Source: Dendrophyllia cribrosa (taxonomy: Eukaryota; Cnidaria; Anthozoa; Scleractinia; Dendrophylliidae). From it: DNA of 64,000 nt. Below the pieces are notes generated by a model. The model was not told where the DNA came from. It searched no databases and saw nothing but the letters and a program-made list of their open reading frames with translations. Positions within the stretch are counted from its first letter, which is position 1; every line of letters starts with the position of its first letter. This document shows, in pieces, positions 53,560-63,455 of the stretch. The stretch covers positions 9,433,639 through 9,497,638 of the forward strand of contig JAJLRJ010000006.1 of NCBI GenBank assembly GCA_024195265.1, read 5' to 3'. A program made the translations under genes and the position numbers.

Positions 53560-53840
53560 AAAAAAAAACACTTCAAGGGGGTAGGGCAAGGTAATTTCCA
53601 GGCCTGTGAAACGACTGACGGATAGTTTGCCGGTGACGAGCAGGGAGATAGGCCCTTCCAACTACAAAGATGGAACTGTCTTCCCTCTGATTGACGCAAG
53701 GGATGATTGTGTGCATCATCTTCATCGTCAAACTCTGGCCTAACATCAAATGAAGGGTATACCTCTTCAGAGTAGCGTTCATTCAATGTCCAATAATAAA
53801 ATGGCAAATCAGTGTCCATCCTCTTGCAAAATTCCCTAAA
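53560..53840 (-). CDS. possible further exon of the unrecognised minus-strand gene
   Basis: Downstream of acceptor ccctttag (minus strand, near 53,843) the frame EFCKRMDTDLPFYYWTLNER, then an acidic stretch, is open and protein-like. Its phase does not match the preferred donor of the exon at 54,327; it would match a nearby gtgtaa donor. The exon's end is uncertain. Confidence 0.35.
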
Positions 53841-54326
53841 AGGGTACATGCAAATTTACTTCTAAAGTAATTATGTGCATGGAAATAAGAAACATAGGAG
53901 GAGAAAAAGCCCTTTTTGTAAGGAAGGCTGGAATTGCAGTATTAGTATTATAAACAACAGATGACTGTAGACAAGTGAGAAGCCAATGTTATTATGGGTT
54001 TTGCTTATTTTTAATTGTCTGTTTAAAAAATGTGGCAGAGTTGTTGGAAAAAAGAAAATATATAATATGCTATATCTTTTTCAAGCAAAAATATTTTCCT
54101 TGAGGTGGGAGTACTTTTAAAAAGTCCTTTGGTGTGTTTGTGTTTTTATAGCCTGCACAACAGGCATGTTTGGGGGAGTATGAACACATCATCATCATCA
54201 TCATTTTTATTTATACATGGGTGCAAAAGAAATTTGCACCCTATATCTAAATCAATGCCTGCAACACAGGCTAGTGATTTTATGTCCAAAAATATCATCA
54301 TGATCCAGACAATTTACACACCTTAC

Positions 54327-54550
54327 ATTCTTTGGCCAGTAGCTCTTGAACATCTTCAGTGTGAAAATATGTCCCAGGTTCCAATAGGAAACACAAAACT
54401 ATGATTCCAAGGTCATCTGTTTCAGCAGCTCGAGGGTGTTCCTCATACCCAATTTCCACATTCTGCAAATGCCGAAACTCTTGGCTTTCAATATTTGTTG
54501 TCACTTCCACAACAGTCTCCCAAGAAAATCCCTGTATGCCAGCAACAGGC
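54327..54550 (-). CDS. unrecognised host gene, exon 3
   Basis: Minus-strand acceptor ttcaag, donor gtaagg, phase 2 to 1. It encodes PVAGIQGFSWETVVEVTTNI and an acidic continuation with GIIVLCFLLEPG. It joins in phase to the exon ending at 54,969. The composition is clearly protein-like, but I do not recognise the family. Confidence 0.55.
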
Positions 54551-54968
54551 CTTGAAAGCAATAAAATTAATAATCCTTTTTTTTACATGTTTTATCGAGT
54601 AAGTTATTTGGGAAAAGGGGGTAACCAGAATAAGTATTTACTAATCAGGTGGGCCTGTCATCAGTGGATGAAGAATTTTGTATACTGTATGTTCTTACAT
54701 GTAATTGGTGGGTTAATTATATTTAATTTATAAAAAAAAAACATTTTTAAGGTTTCATTTTATCAGTGAGAATATTTACATATACAGTGTAACCCTGTTA
54801 ACACAATGAACCTCTGGACCATAAAAATGTTGTCATATTTATGGGTTGGCAAAATCAACAAGGTTTTTCATGCAAGATTTCTGTGCCCTCATGAAGTGGT
54901 CATAATATCAAGGTGGAAAAACAAGGTTCCATTGTTTCATCTCATTATTCCTAAAATTAATTGGATAC

Positions 54969-55106
54969 TTGTTGATGTCAATGGTTGAGAAGTCATAGTT
55001 ATCAGCATGCCAGGGCATCCACTCAGAAATCTCATCTACAGTACAGTGCCCCTTATCAAACAACCTAATATGTGCTGATAACAATTTTTCTTTGAAATCC
55101 TTGTTT
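54969..55106 (-). CDS. unrecognised host gene, exon 2
   Basis: Minus-strand acceptor tttgcag, donor gtatcc (weak), 138 nt. The frame (NKDFKEKLLSAHIRLFDKGH..., EISEWMPWHADN) continues exactly from exon 1 through a split Arg codon. Function unknown. Confidence 0.55.
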
Positions 55107-55169
55107 CTGCAAACATTACTGGAGTCTTAAACAAATATTAAACTAGGTAATTTATATGCATTCAAGTAC

Positions 55170-55312
55170 CTTTTGCAAAGGGCTTCCTTTTCCATGAAAA
55201 GCCAGTGTTCGTCGGGCAGGTCTTTCTTCGATATTTTCGACTTCTCGTGCTCTTTTTGGCTTGTTTGGTTTATTGCCGGTAACAACATGCGATCGACGTT
55301 TTTCCGATCCAT
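55170..55312 (-). CDS. unrecognised host gene, first coding exon
   Basis: ATG at 55,312 (MDRKNVDRMLLPAINQ), then a Lys/Glu-rich stretch and DLPDEHWLFMEKEALCK, donor gtactt. The ATG follows a possible 5' acceptor (ttttctag near 55,337), so a 5'-UTR exon probably lies upstream. Exons 1-3 together give a coherent reading of about 168 codons. No known domain is seen. Confidence 0.5.
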
Positions 55313-55919
55313 CCATCGCAATAAGTCCAATAACAATCTAGAAAAATACAGAAGGAATATAACAATGCGAGCTAAACAACCATCCAACACGATCGTTTGG
55401 AAAACGTGCGAGTGAAATTAAAAGAAGGGAAAATTCATAGCAGAGTTGGCGTATTTGGGGTATTTTCCCGCAAAAATTCACACCTGGAGAGCTCATGTCG
55501 GTGATGCGAACAGGCCAAAAATGCCAAACTTTACGGCGATAAAAAGCATTGAAATCGCGAGGTTCTTCGAGGTTCCAAAATCGAACTACCTTCAAAGTTA
55601 TCTTATTTTGATATTTCTATTGTCTGCTGACCAAAAGGTCAAAAAAACAACGCGCACTTACCACGATTATTGAGGGTCATTCAGCCATCGCTTATTTGCA
55701 AGTCTAATGTGGTCCGAAGTATTGATCTGAAAATAGGTCAAAAGGTCATTACTAGAACTTGAGACACGCTGCAAAAAAGCAAAATACAATAACGATTCAT
55801 ATAAAACAATATAACTATCCTTGAAGTGTTTTTATCAGTTTCAAATCGGCGACTAAAAAAGCTGCTTTTTACGCTTCTTGCACGGCTGGAATCACGATAC
55901 TTGTGACATTTTAAGCGCA

Positions 55920-56860
55920 AAGTATCATGGGATAGGTGGTTTGTCCTCCTTTACCCGCTGCGGAGCCCCATACTCATAGAACCTATGCCCGTCATTTTTC
56001 GCGGGCGCGTCTTGTGCCCGCTCGCCCGCCGCCGTACGCGTTAGGCAGGGCTAGCTCGCGGGCGCGTATGACGTCGCAAAACATGCGCGTATGACGTCGC
56101 AAAACATGCGCGTATGACGCCACACAACATCCGGGATCTTAGCAAATTTGAAACCAAAGCGAAGCTTTGTTTTTCGCGCGGTTACACAGCCGAATGTCAC
56201 GTCACCTGGGGAAACATTTTGATGTTTTGCTGTGTACACTAAGCGGAGAAAACCCGGCGTTTAAATTAAAGCCGTTATTTTCCTGCATTTTTTCGCGGTT
56301 TGCTACTTAAGACAGGGATACTAATTAAGGGATACTCATAAGCCGCTATAGTGGAAAAAGAAGAGCTTTCAGGGATAAAATCTTGCTTCGAGGAACTTCA
56401 TACGTTTTTATCAATGAGGCAGCAATGCGGGGAGATGTTTGTCACTTCGGGTTTCAGAACTGAAGAAGCGCAGATTTAAAGTGCCACTGTGATCAAAAAT
56501 ATACATTTTCTGTTCTCTTCATATTTTGAAAATATAAGTACTCGTTACTTACCTTGCGAAGTTTCAAGTCAAAACTCGTATACGGGAAGTGCCATTATTT
56601 TAACTTTATATTTCGAATTCGGCTTGCCGCCATTACTCAATTCAAAAATGACTGGTACCGAACCCTGAGAGTTGGATCGAGTTGGCCTAAAGATTTTGTG
56701 ACATCAATGACTCAACAGGTGCCTTTTGGCTTTGTTGTCTGTGACCCGGTGGGAACCGCGTTGAGTCATTGACGTCACAAATCAAGTCACGTGTACCAGA
56801 TGGCAAACCAGTAAAACGTGGGCTCGGATTTATGAACGGAGTAATGACGGACGGATTTAG
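55920..56860. other. repeat-rich host flank of element B
   Basis: It contains a segment inverted relative to 50,940-50,975 (ggataggtggtttgtcctcc), three ~26-bp tandem units 'gcgtatgacgtcgcaaaaca' at 56,063-56,125, and a hairpin with TGACATCAATGACTCAAC arms at 56,699-56,780. No gene. GGATTT (56,853-56,858) directly precedes element B and is the predicted left copy of its 6-bp duplication. Confidence 0.55.
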
Positions 56861-57068
56861 TAGTATAAGGGGAGGGTGATCCGGCCCCACCCAAAATAGG
56901 GGGTTAGAGACATGAATAAATGGCTCCTAGCATGGGACACATCCTTCGCCCACAGACCTCCTTCCAGTCGGTTTGTGGGCTCGGATGTGCCCCATGCTAG
57001 GAGCCATTTATTCATGTCTCTAACCCCCTATTTTGGGTGGAGCCGGATGCACCCTCCCCCTATACTAC
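56859..57068. repeat. terminal palindrome of element B
   Basis: Two ~90-bp arms (agtagtataaggggaggg ... and its complement ending ...ctatactact) around a short 'cttcgcccacagacc' centre, with few mismatches. Same design as the 73-bp palindromes of element A, but longer. Confidence 0.85.
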
Positions 57069-57299
57069 TCTGTGTATACTACACAGCGCCCCCAGCCAGA
57101 TATTATCGTTTTATACGGCCCCACCCTAAATAGGGGTTAGATGGTATAAATAAAAGCCTCCCTTAATAGTACTGGGGACAGATATTACCAAGCCCCCACT
57201 ATGTTATTTAAGACAGAACTGCACCCTCAGGAAGCTTATTTAAGCAACGGATGCCGCGGTGTTGCCAATTGAAGAAATGCTCACCCTTTGTATATCGCA

Positions 57300-60200
57300 A
57301 TGGCCGCAGCACTTCTGTTCGTTCGGAGACATCAGGGTTGGCGTGATTGGCTACACAGTTATAAAATGACCGTCCCTGCAGACTACCCAGTACATGATCT
57401 CGATTTGTTTTATCAAGAGAACAAACCTGCTATAGTTCGAACTATAGTTAGAGAGATCGCAGATCTTGGTCCAGTCAAAGTGAACTTTTCATTTTTAGTT
57501 CACTTCTCAAAGGAAGGAGCCGACGGAACAGAAAGAATCGCACATTATTTTAGGCAAGAGGATCCTCTCATAATAACACATTTTTATCAAGCAGCAGTTG
57601 CCGGGCAACTACAAGCTGTTATCAACTCAAATAAGGAAGAAGTAGCCAGATGGGTAAACATGGGATCAGGTTGGGTTATCGACAGAGTAGAGTATGTTTA
57701 TATTGATTTCGCAAGATATCAAGCCATTAGAGGTGGTAGCTACATTCCTCTTCCTCCAATGCTTAAAGCAAAACAAGCTATCATAAACGTAAAGAATAGA
57801 GATAACCAATGCCTACGATGGGCTCTACGAGCTGCATTATTTCCCACTCAAGATAGGAGGCATTCAGACAGACCAAGCAAATACCCGACCGAAGATGGTT
57901 TAGACTTTACTGGGATCTCTTCCCCCACAACCATAGATCAAATTTCAAAAGTAGAAAAACTTAATAACCTTGCAATAAATGTATTTGGCCAGAAAAACGG
58001 TAAAACAATAGTCCTTAGAATTAGTGAAGTAGAAGACCATAATATAAGAAGAATAAACCTAATGCTGATAGCCAATAAATATAACACACACTACTGCTAC
58101 ATAACAAACCTAAGCAGACTTCTTCATAGTAATTATGCAGCAGGCCGGAGGATTCATTTCTGCGACAGATGCCTCCAAGGGTTTTCATCGCAAGATGTTC
58201 TCGACGATCATCGGGTTTACTGCAGAGGTATCAAAGGTAGACCAGTTCGAGTCGAAATGCCAAAAGAGGGTGAAAACATCCTGCATTTCGAGAACTATCA
58301 GAACCAGATGAAAGTGCCTTACGCTATCTATGCCGACTTCGAAAGTCTCGTCACAAAAATCAGCACTTGTAAGCCAGACCCAAAAGAAAGCAGCACAACC
58401 AAAACAGCAGTACACACGCCATGTGGGGTTTGCTTCATGGCTGTTCGCTCTGATGGCAAAACAAAGGGGCCATACTTATACAGAGGTGAGGACGCGGTGA
58501 AGCGGTTTCTGTACTACATTCAATTGTTGGAGAGGGAGATAAGAGACGAACTTCATCACAATTAGCCCATTTCAATCGCAAGAGAAGACTGGGCAGATTT
58601 CAACAACGCAAGTTGCTGTAGCATTTGTCATGGGTGCCTCTACAAAGAGAACTTCAACGACTCTATCGAAGTCTACGATCCAAACACGGGAACATACATG
58701 GGTCTGGTTCATCATAAAACTCACAAATGCTACTCCAATGCATTTAAAACTTACATCGAAAACGAAAAAAACGGGGCGTTTGGTGGCGTTATCATTCGTT
58801 GGCCCAAGAAACCGAAGGCAACAAAAAACAAAGCCCATCTTTGAGCAGGTTGATTGCCTCTTCTGTGGGGAGTCTCTTGTACGAGACTTCATGAGGGACG
58901 CTGTTAGAGACCACTGCCACATAACAGGAAAGTATCGTGGCGCTGCACACAAAGCGTGTACTATAAATCACTTCAGAATCAGCCCGGAAAAAGTGATAAT
59001 CCCTGTTGTCTTCCACAACTTGAAGGGCTACGACGCACATCATATCTTGAGGGGTATAGCCGAAGTACAATCTGATTTGAAGTGCATCCCAACAAATATG
59101 GAGAAATACGTCTCATTCTCCCTAGGCAACTTGAGGTTCATTGACAGCTTACAGTTCATGCAGTCAAGCCTCGATATTCTGGTTAAATCAAACAAACCAG
59201 AGTCCTTCACAATCACGGAAAATCGTGAAAAGGATCCCAATAAACTCAAGCTTCTTCTACAAAAAGGAATCTACCCATACGAGCACATGGGCTCTTGGGA
59301 ACGGTTCGAGGAGGAGTCACTCCCAGAGAAGGGCGAGTTCTATAGCGATCTCAAAAGGGAACACATTACCGACGAGGACTACATCCATGCGCAGGAAGTG
59401 TGGAAAGTGTTTGAATGTAAAAACCTCGGCGACTATCACGATCTTTACTTAGAGACAGATGTGTTGCTTCTGGCTGATGTTTTCGAGAATTTCAGGAAAA
59501 CTTGCCTCAAACACTACAAACTTGACCCGGCGCATTACTATACAAGCCCGGGCCTCAGCTGGGACGCCCTTTTAAAATACACAGGCGTAAACCTAGAGCT
59601 GCTCACAGATGTGAATATGCACCTCTTTGTTGAAAAGGGTATGCGTGGTGGTATTTCAATGGAGAGCAGGCGTTTCTGCAAAGCGAACAACCCTTTTCTT
59701 GATGATCACAACCCAGATCAAGAAACCATCTACATCACGTACTTCGATGCAAACAATCTTTACGGTTGGGCCATGAGTCAACCCCTCCCAGTTGGCAACT
59801 TTCAATGGTGCAGAGTGTTCCCAACACAGCACCAAATCAGGAAGTGATCCCCAAACAGAAAGATTGGCTATATCCTCGAGGTAGACTTGGAGTATATCCT
59901 GAGGAGATGCATGATGAGCACAACGCCTACCCTCTAGCCCCAGAAAAGCACAGAGTCGAAAAGTCGTGGATGTCTCGTTATCAAAGGGCATTGGTAGAGG
60001 GGCAGGCAGAGGATAAGACAGAGAAGTTGCTCCTAACCCTAAAGGACAAAAACAGATATGTTCTGCACTACAGGAATCTTTAGCTTTATCTCGAGCTAGG
60101 AATGAAGTCGAAGAAGATTCATAAAATCCTGAAATTCGAGCAGAAGCCTTGGATGGAGCCGTACAAGGCTGAACACAGAACTCAGAAAGCAAGCCACGTC

Positions 60201-61071
60201 AGAGTTTGAGAAGAACTTTTTCAAGCTGATGAACAACTCTGTCTTTGGCAAGACAATGGAGAACCTCAGAAACCGCATTGATATGAGGCTTATTCGCGTG
60301 AATGAGACAGACAAGTTGAGAAAGCTTATCTCAAGCCCTCTGTTTGCCAGAGCAACAGTCTTTGGTGAAAATCTTGCCGGGATTCAAATGCACAAGGATA
60401 AAATCTTACTCAAACGCCCAGTCTACACCGGCATGTGCATACTGGATCTCTCCAAGACCCTGATGTACGATTTCTACTATAAGCATCTCAAGTTAGAGTG
60501 CGGCTCGCGATGTGATCTACTCTATACAGACACAGACAGCCTGCTTCTAGAGATCAAGACAGAGGATGTCTACAACGACATGGAGAATCGTCTGGATGAA
60601 CTCTACGACACAAGCGACTACCCGAAAGGCCACCCTCTTCACAGTCAGCTAAACAAGAAGGTTATCGGCAAGATGAAGGACGAGTGCGCGGGCGCCCCCA
60701 TCTCGGAGGTGGTGTGCTTGCGCTCGAAGATGTACTCAATCTTGCTTGAAAGCCAGAAGAACATCAAAAAAGCAAAGGGCACGACCAAAGTTGTGACTAA
60801 GAAAGAGATTACACACCAGAACTACAAGGACGCCCTCTTCAAAAAGGAGGCTTTCAAACACGGGATGGACATGCTTAGAAGTGAAGATCACCAGATCTAC
60901 GGCGTGCATCTAAACAAGAAAACGCTCTCACCCTTTGGCTCAAAGCGTTGGATTAAGGAGGATGGCGTCCAAACGCTGGCATACGGTCACAAAGATATCG
61001 GCGGCAACTGGGTATCTGGCGGCACAACCATCAGCTCCTCACGGACGAAGCCCCGCTTGGGTCCATCGTAA
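57300..61071 (+). pseudogene. broken protein-primed DNA polymerase B
   Basis: The start is ATG 57,300. Fragments in order: N-terminal domain, zinc knuckle (HFCDRCLQGFSSQDV) and Exo I (YADFESL), ending at an in-frame TAG (58,563-58,565); after a frame change near 58.6-58.8 kb, the Cys/His module (RDHCHITGKYRG), Exo II (HNLKGYDAHH) and Pol A (FDANNLYGWAMSQ), ending at 59,847; a third fragment ending at TAG 60,081-60,083; and after another frame change near 60.2 kb, MNNSVFGKTMEN and YTDTDS to the stop at 61,071. Motif residues themselves are mostly conserved, so inactivation is recent. It cannot make an intact polymerase as read. Confidence 0.9.
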
Positions 61072-61129
61072 AGGTAATAGACAACCGGCTCGTTTGGTTT
61101 GGTAACAACCTTCTCAATGTTGTGGACCT

Positions 61130-61951
61130 TCATCGACCAGATCGGATCGGTCGCCCGCCTACCACCGCCCTCACACTCACCCGGGGAGGGAGCTTCTTCT
61201 CCTTTTCTCGCACTGGTCTCGAATAGGGGGTAGAGGGCTTTGATGAAACGGCCCTCTCCTTCACTGCTTGAGCGGGCTTCTTGCCAGTCAATCTAGTCAC
61301 TTCATTGTTTAATGCTGATACAACGTCTGGCAGCCTTCGTACCCATTCAGTCGATCTCTGGCCGGTGGGAAGGCGCATTTCAACCGCATACTGGTGCCCA
61401 AACAACCTTTCAGCCAGGGTTCGGTTGAATCTTTCAACTATCGCTTGGTCTCTGTGGATATCAACGCGCCCGCGACGAATGACCGTTTTGTTATCCCCCA
61501 TAGCCTTCGTCACAGCCCCCATAAACTCACGCCCAGGGTCAACCTGCAACAGTTGTGGCCATTTCAAAGGTCCGCGTCTGTAAATCTTCTGAAAGGCCCT
61601 TGAAACCTCTAGAGACTCTTTCGAAGTCAAGGGCTCTGCTGCTTTGTAACGGCTAGCCGCATCAACAAGGGTTAATGCGTATTTGTAAACCTTTCTCCCA
61701 TGAGGCAGTTTGTCGTGTGGTAAAAAAAGAAGATCCGCTTGATGCACAGCATTGGGCGTGAAGACATCAAACTTTGGCCGAGGGATGTGGCGTGGCGCTG
61801 GGAGGTAAATCTGCCAAAGGGCTTGTTTGACGAGCCACCTTTTCGCCATCTCATCAGAGACCTTGGCCGCTGCAGCTAGCTTTTTGACAGCGGCAAGACC
61901 TTTCCAGTAGCCTTTCGGGCTGTAATAGATCTTTGAGAGTTTAGCATCCAT
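61130..61951 (-). CDS. retroviral-type integrase of element B
   Basis: 273 residues with an N-terminal helical domain (YWKGLAAVKKLAAAAKV) and a complete DDE triad: D73 in HQADLLFLP, D138 in LLQVDPGREF, E173 in AIVERFNRTL. It has its own ATG after CATATAT. No chromodomain is present. Past the stop, another minus-strand frame (about 61,135-61,000) carries an SH3-like segment overlapping the end of PolB, so the C-terminus may be cut by a frame change. It is much more intact than the adjacent PolB. Confidence 0.88.
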   Translation of the reverse strand: MDAKLSKIYYSPKGYWKGLAAVKKLAAAAKVSDEMAKRWLVKQALWQIYLPAPRHIPRPKFDVFTPNAVHQADLLFLPHDKLPHGRKVYKYALTLVDAASRYKAAEPLTSKESLEVSRAFQKIYRRGPLKWPQLLQVDPGREFMGAVTKAMGDNKTVIRRGRVDIHRDQAIVERFNRTLAERLFGHQYAVEMRLPTGQRSTEWVRRLPDVVSALNNEVTRLTGKKPAQAVKERAVSSKPSTPYSRPVREKEKKLPPRVSVRAVVGGRPIRSGR

Positions 61952-61963
61952 ATATATGGGTTT

Positions 61964-62389
61964 TTAAAGAAAGCGAAAAGCTGCATACCCAAGGACGAGC
62001 GCGCCAGTGCCGATAAACAAGAACTCGCCTTGCTTCTGCTGTGGGCTGGGTTTATAGAAGTCAGATAACTCGGGCTCTTTGAGTGTTATTTGTTGGCCAC
62101 GATGGGTTTGGCTGTAAAGCGCCAGAGCTTGGTCGGTGTCTTGGAAGTTTTGTTTCGCCTGGCCTTTGATCCGATCATTGGTTGCAACCCAGTCGAGGAG
62201 CTTTGTGCGGTCTTTCTGATATTTGGCCCAAGCCGCTTGATACGCTTCCAATGCTTTGTCGTGCCTGATCTTATCATCTAGAGCGGCTTGACCGCCATCC
62301 CCGGATAAAGCTTTTGCGATATAGTTGCCGCCAGTAAAAGCGGCAGCATTGAGAATTGCTCCACCAATCATTATAGCGACTGAGGCCAT
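61964..62389 (-). CDS. small protein with hydrophobic ends
   Basis: 141 residues: N-terminal hydrophobic segment (VAIMIGGAILNAAAF), a charged Gln/Lys-rich middle, and a C-terminal span (FLFIGTGALVLGYAAF). Preceded by TATATACAC, as in its neighbours. I recognise no family; an internal virion or membrane-linked protein is plausible. Confidence 0.65.
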   Translation of the reverse strand: MASVAIMIGGAILNAAAFTGGNYIAKALSGDGGQAALDDKIRHDKALEAYQAAWAKYQKDRTKLLDWVATNDRIKGQAKQNFQDTDQALALYSQTHRGQQITLKEPELSDFYKPSPQQKQGEFLFIGTGALVLGYAAFRFL

Positions 62390-62418
62390 TTTGTCGTGTG
62401 TATATATTGTTTTTTTTT

Positions 62419-62640
62419 TTACATTGAGGTGGGAAGGATTTTCTGGTCCTCAAGGTATTTCTTGAGCGCGATGCTCCCAGCCATGGCGGCCGTGAACTTA
62501 ACGTAGTTCATGAGATTCGCGCTGGGGTCGGCTGTGAGGTTTTCCGTGATCGTCTTTCGGTCAATCCACCCAATACCGGCGACAAGGCCAGTGATTGTTG
62601 CAGCATCGAGCAGAGATTTCACGAGCTTGTTGTCAGACAT
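62419..62640 (-). CDS. small hydrophobic protein
   Basis: 73 residues with two hydrophobic stretches (ATITGLVAGIGWI and FTAAMAGSIAL). TATATACACC lies directly before the ATG. Unknown function; spacing and shared leader support a real gene. Confidence 0.55.
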   Translation of the reverse strand: MSDNKLVKSLLDAATITGLVAGIGWIDRKTITENLTADPSANLMNYVKFTAAMAGSIALKKYLEDQKILPTSM

Positions 62641-62855
62641 GGTGTATATATATATATATATATATATATATGATTTTGAATTTCGCTCGACTCCTCATCG
62701 TCTCGGTGGCCTATGCTGTCGGCGCAGGGGCTGGGGTCTGTTTGTGTTGCTAATTGCCAAATGGTTTTAAGGGCGCAGATGTTGACTTCAACCAAAACAA
62801 GAAGAATGCGGCTGATTGCAGCTCCGTTTACGAAACCTTGTATGATGTTTACCAT
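62619..62855 (-). CDS. small hydrophobic protein, C-terminus uncertain
   Basis: Starts MVNIIQGFVNGAAISRILLV after TATATACACA. The first ~60 residues look real (one membrane span, then an acidic tail), but the frame then runs through a (TA)n microsatellite and into the next gene, so the natural stop has probably been lost. Confidence 0.45.
   Translation of the reverse strand: MVNIIQGFVNGAAISRILLVLVEVNICALKTIWQLATQTDPSPCADSIGHRDDEESSEIQNHIYIYIYIYTPCLTTSS
62643..62671. repeat. (TA)n microsatellite in a promoter
   Basis: About 14 TA units expanding the TATATA of the leader before the 73-residue gene. Confidence 0.85.
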
Positions 62856-62879
62856 TGTGTATATATGTGTGTTTTTATT

Positions 62880-63374
62880 TTATTCCATCCAACGAATTCT
62901 TCGTCGTGGCCTCTGTGTGGGTGGCCTATGTGTGGGTGGAAGAGTTTGACCCTCATTCACCTCTGCTGCGGGGGCAGGGGCAGGGGCAGGGGCAGGGGCA
63001 GGGGCAGGGGCAGGGGTCTGGTTGCGCCCAAGTGTCTTCATAATGGCTTCACGTTGGTAATACACACCCAAAGCTGATACAATCACGCCGGCAGCTGTTA
63101 GAATGTAGAAGCCAGAGTTGTTGCTGCTCTCTGTGTTGTCGCTGCCAGTGGCTGTATTCCCCTGGCTTGGATCATTTGTCGACTTTGTTGCTTCGGCAGC
63201 CCGTTTTTTTGCCTCTCTTGCCAGACGATTGCGCTCTGCTAGCCTTTTGCCAGAAGCAACACGACCAGGGCTTTTTGCTGGAGCAGTCTTTGGGGTATCA
63301 GAGGTAACGTGCGTGTTGGTTGTTGCTGTTTCTTCAGGTATCGTCGGCAACGTTTGCCCTGCTTGTGCCTCCAT
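62880..63374 (-). CDS. membrane-anchored protein with Pro-Ala repeats
   Basis: 164 residues: a polar Thr-rich N-terminus, a basic helix (KRLAERNRLAREAKKRAAEA), a membrane span (FYILTAAGVIVSALGVYY), then eight tandem Pro-Ala pairs from a perfect 6-bp repeat (62,969-63,015) and a basic tail. Leader TATATACACG before the ATG. Family not recognised. Confidence 0.6.
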   Translation of the reverse strand: MEAQAGQTLPTIPEETATTNTHVTSDTPKTAPAKSPGRVASGKRLAERNRLAREAKKRAAEATKSTNDPSQGNTATGSDNTESSNNSGFYILTAAGVIVSALGVYYQREAIMKTLGRNQTPAPAPAPAPAPAPAPAAEVNEGQTLPPTHRPPTQRPRRRIRWME

Positions 63375-63455
63375 CGTGTATATATAAGTTTTTGAAAAAT
63401 AATCTATCTGATTCCTTCGTGATTCCTTCGTGGTTCCTTCGTGGTTCCTGTCAGA

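Noticed and set aside
57288..57299. Polymerase start at 57,288 in element B
   Set aside because: The codon there is TTG; the first ATG is at 57,300.
62619..62700. C-terminal IYIYIY extension of the 78-residue protein
   Set aside because: It is a reading of the (TA)n microsatellite and probably reflects loss of the natural stop.
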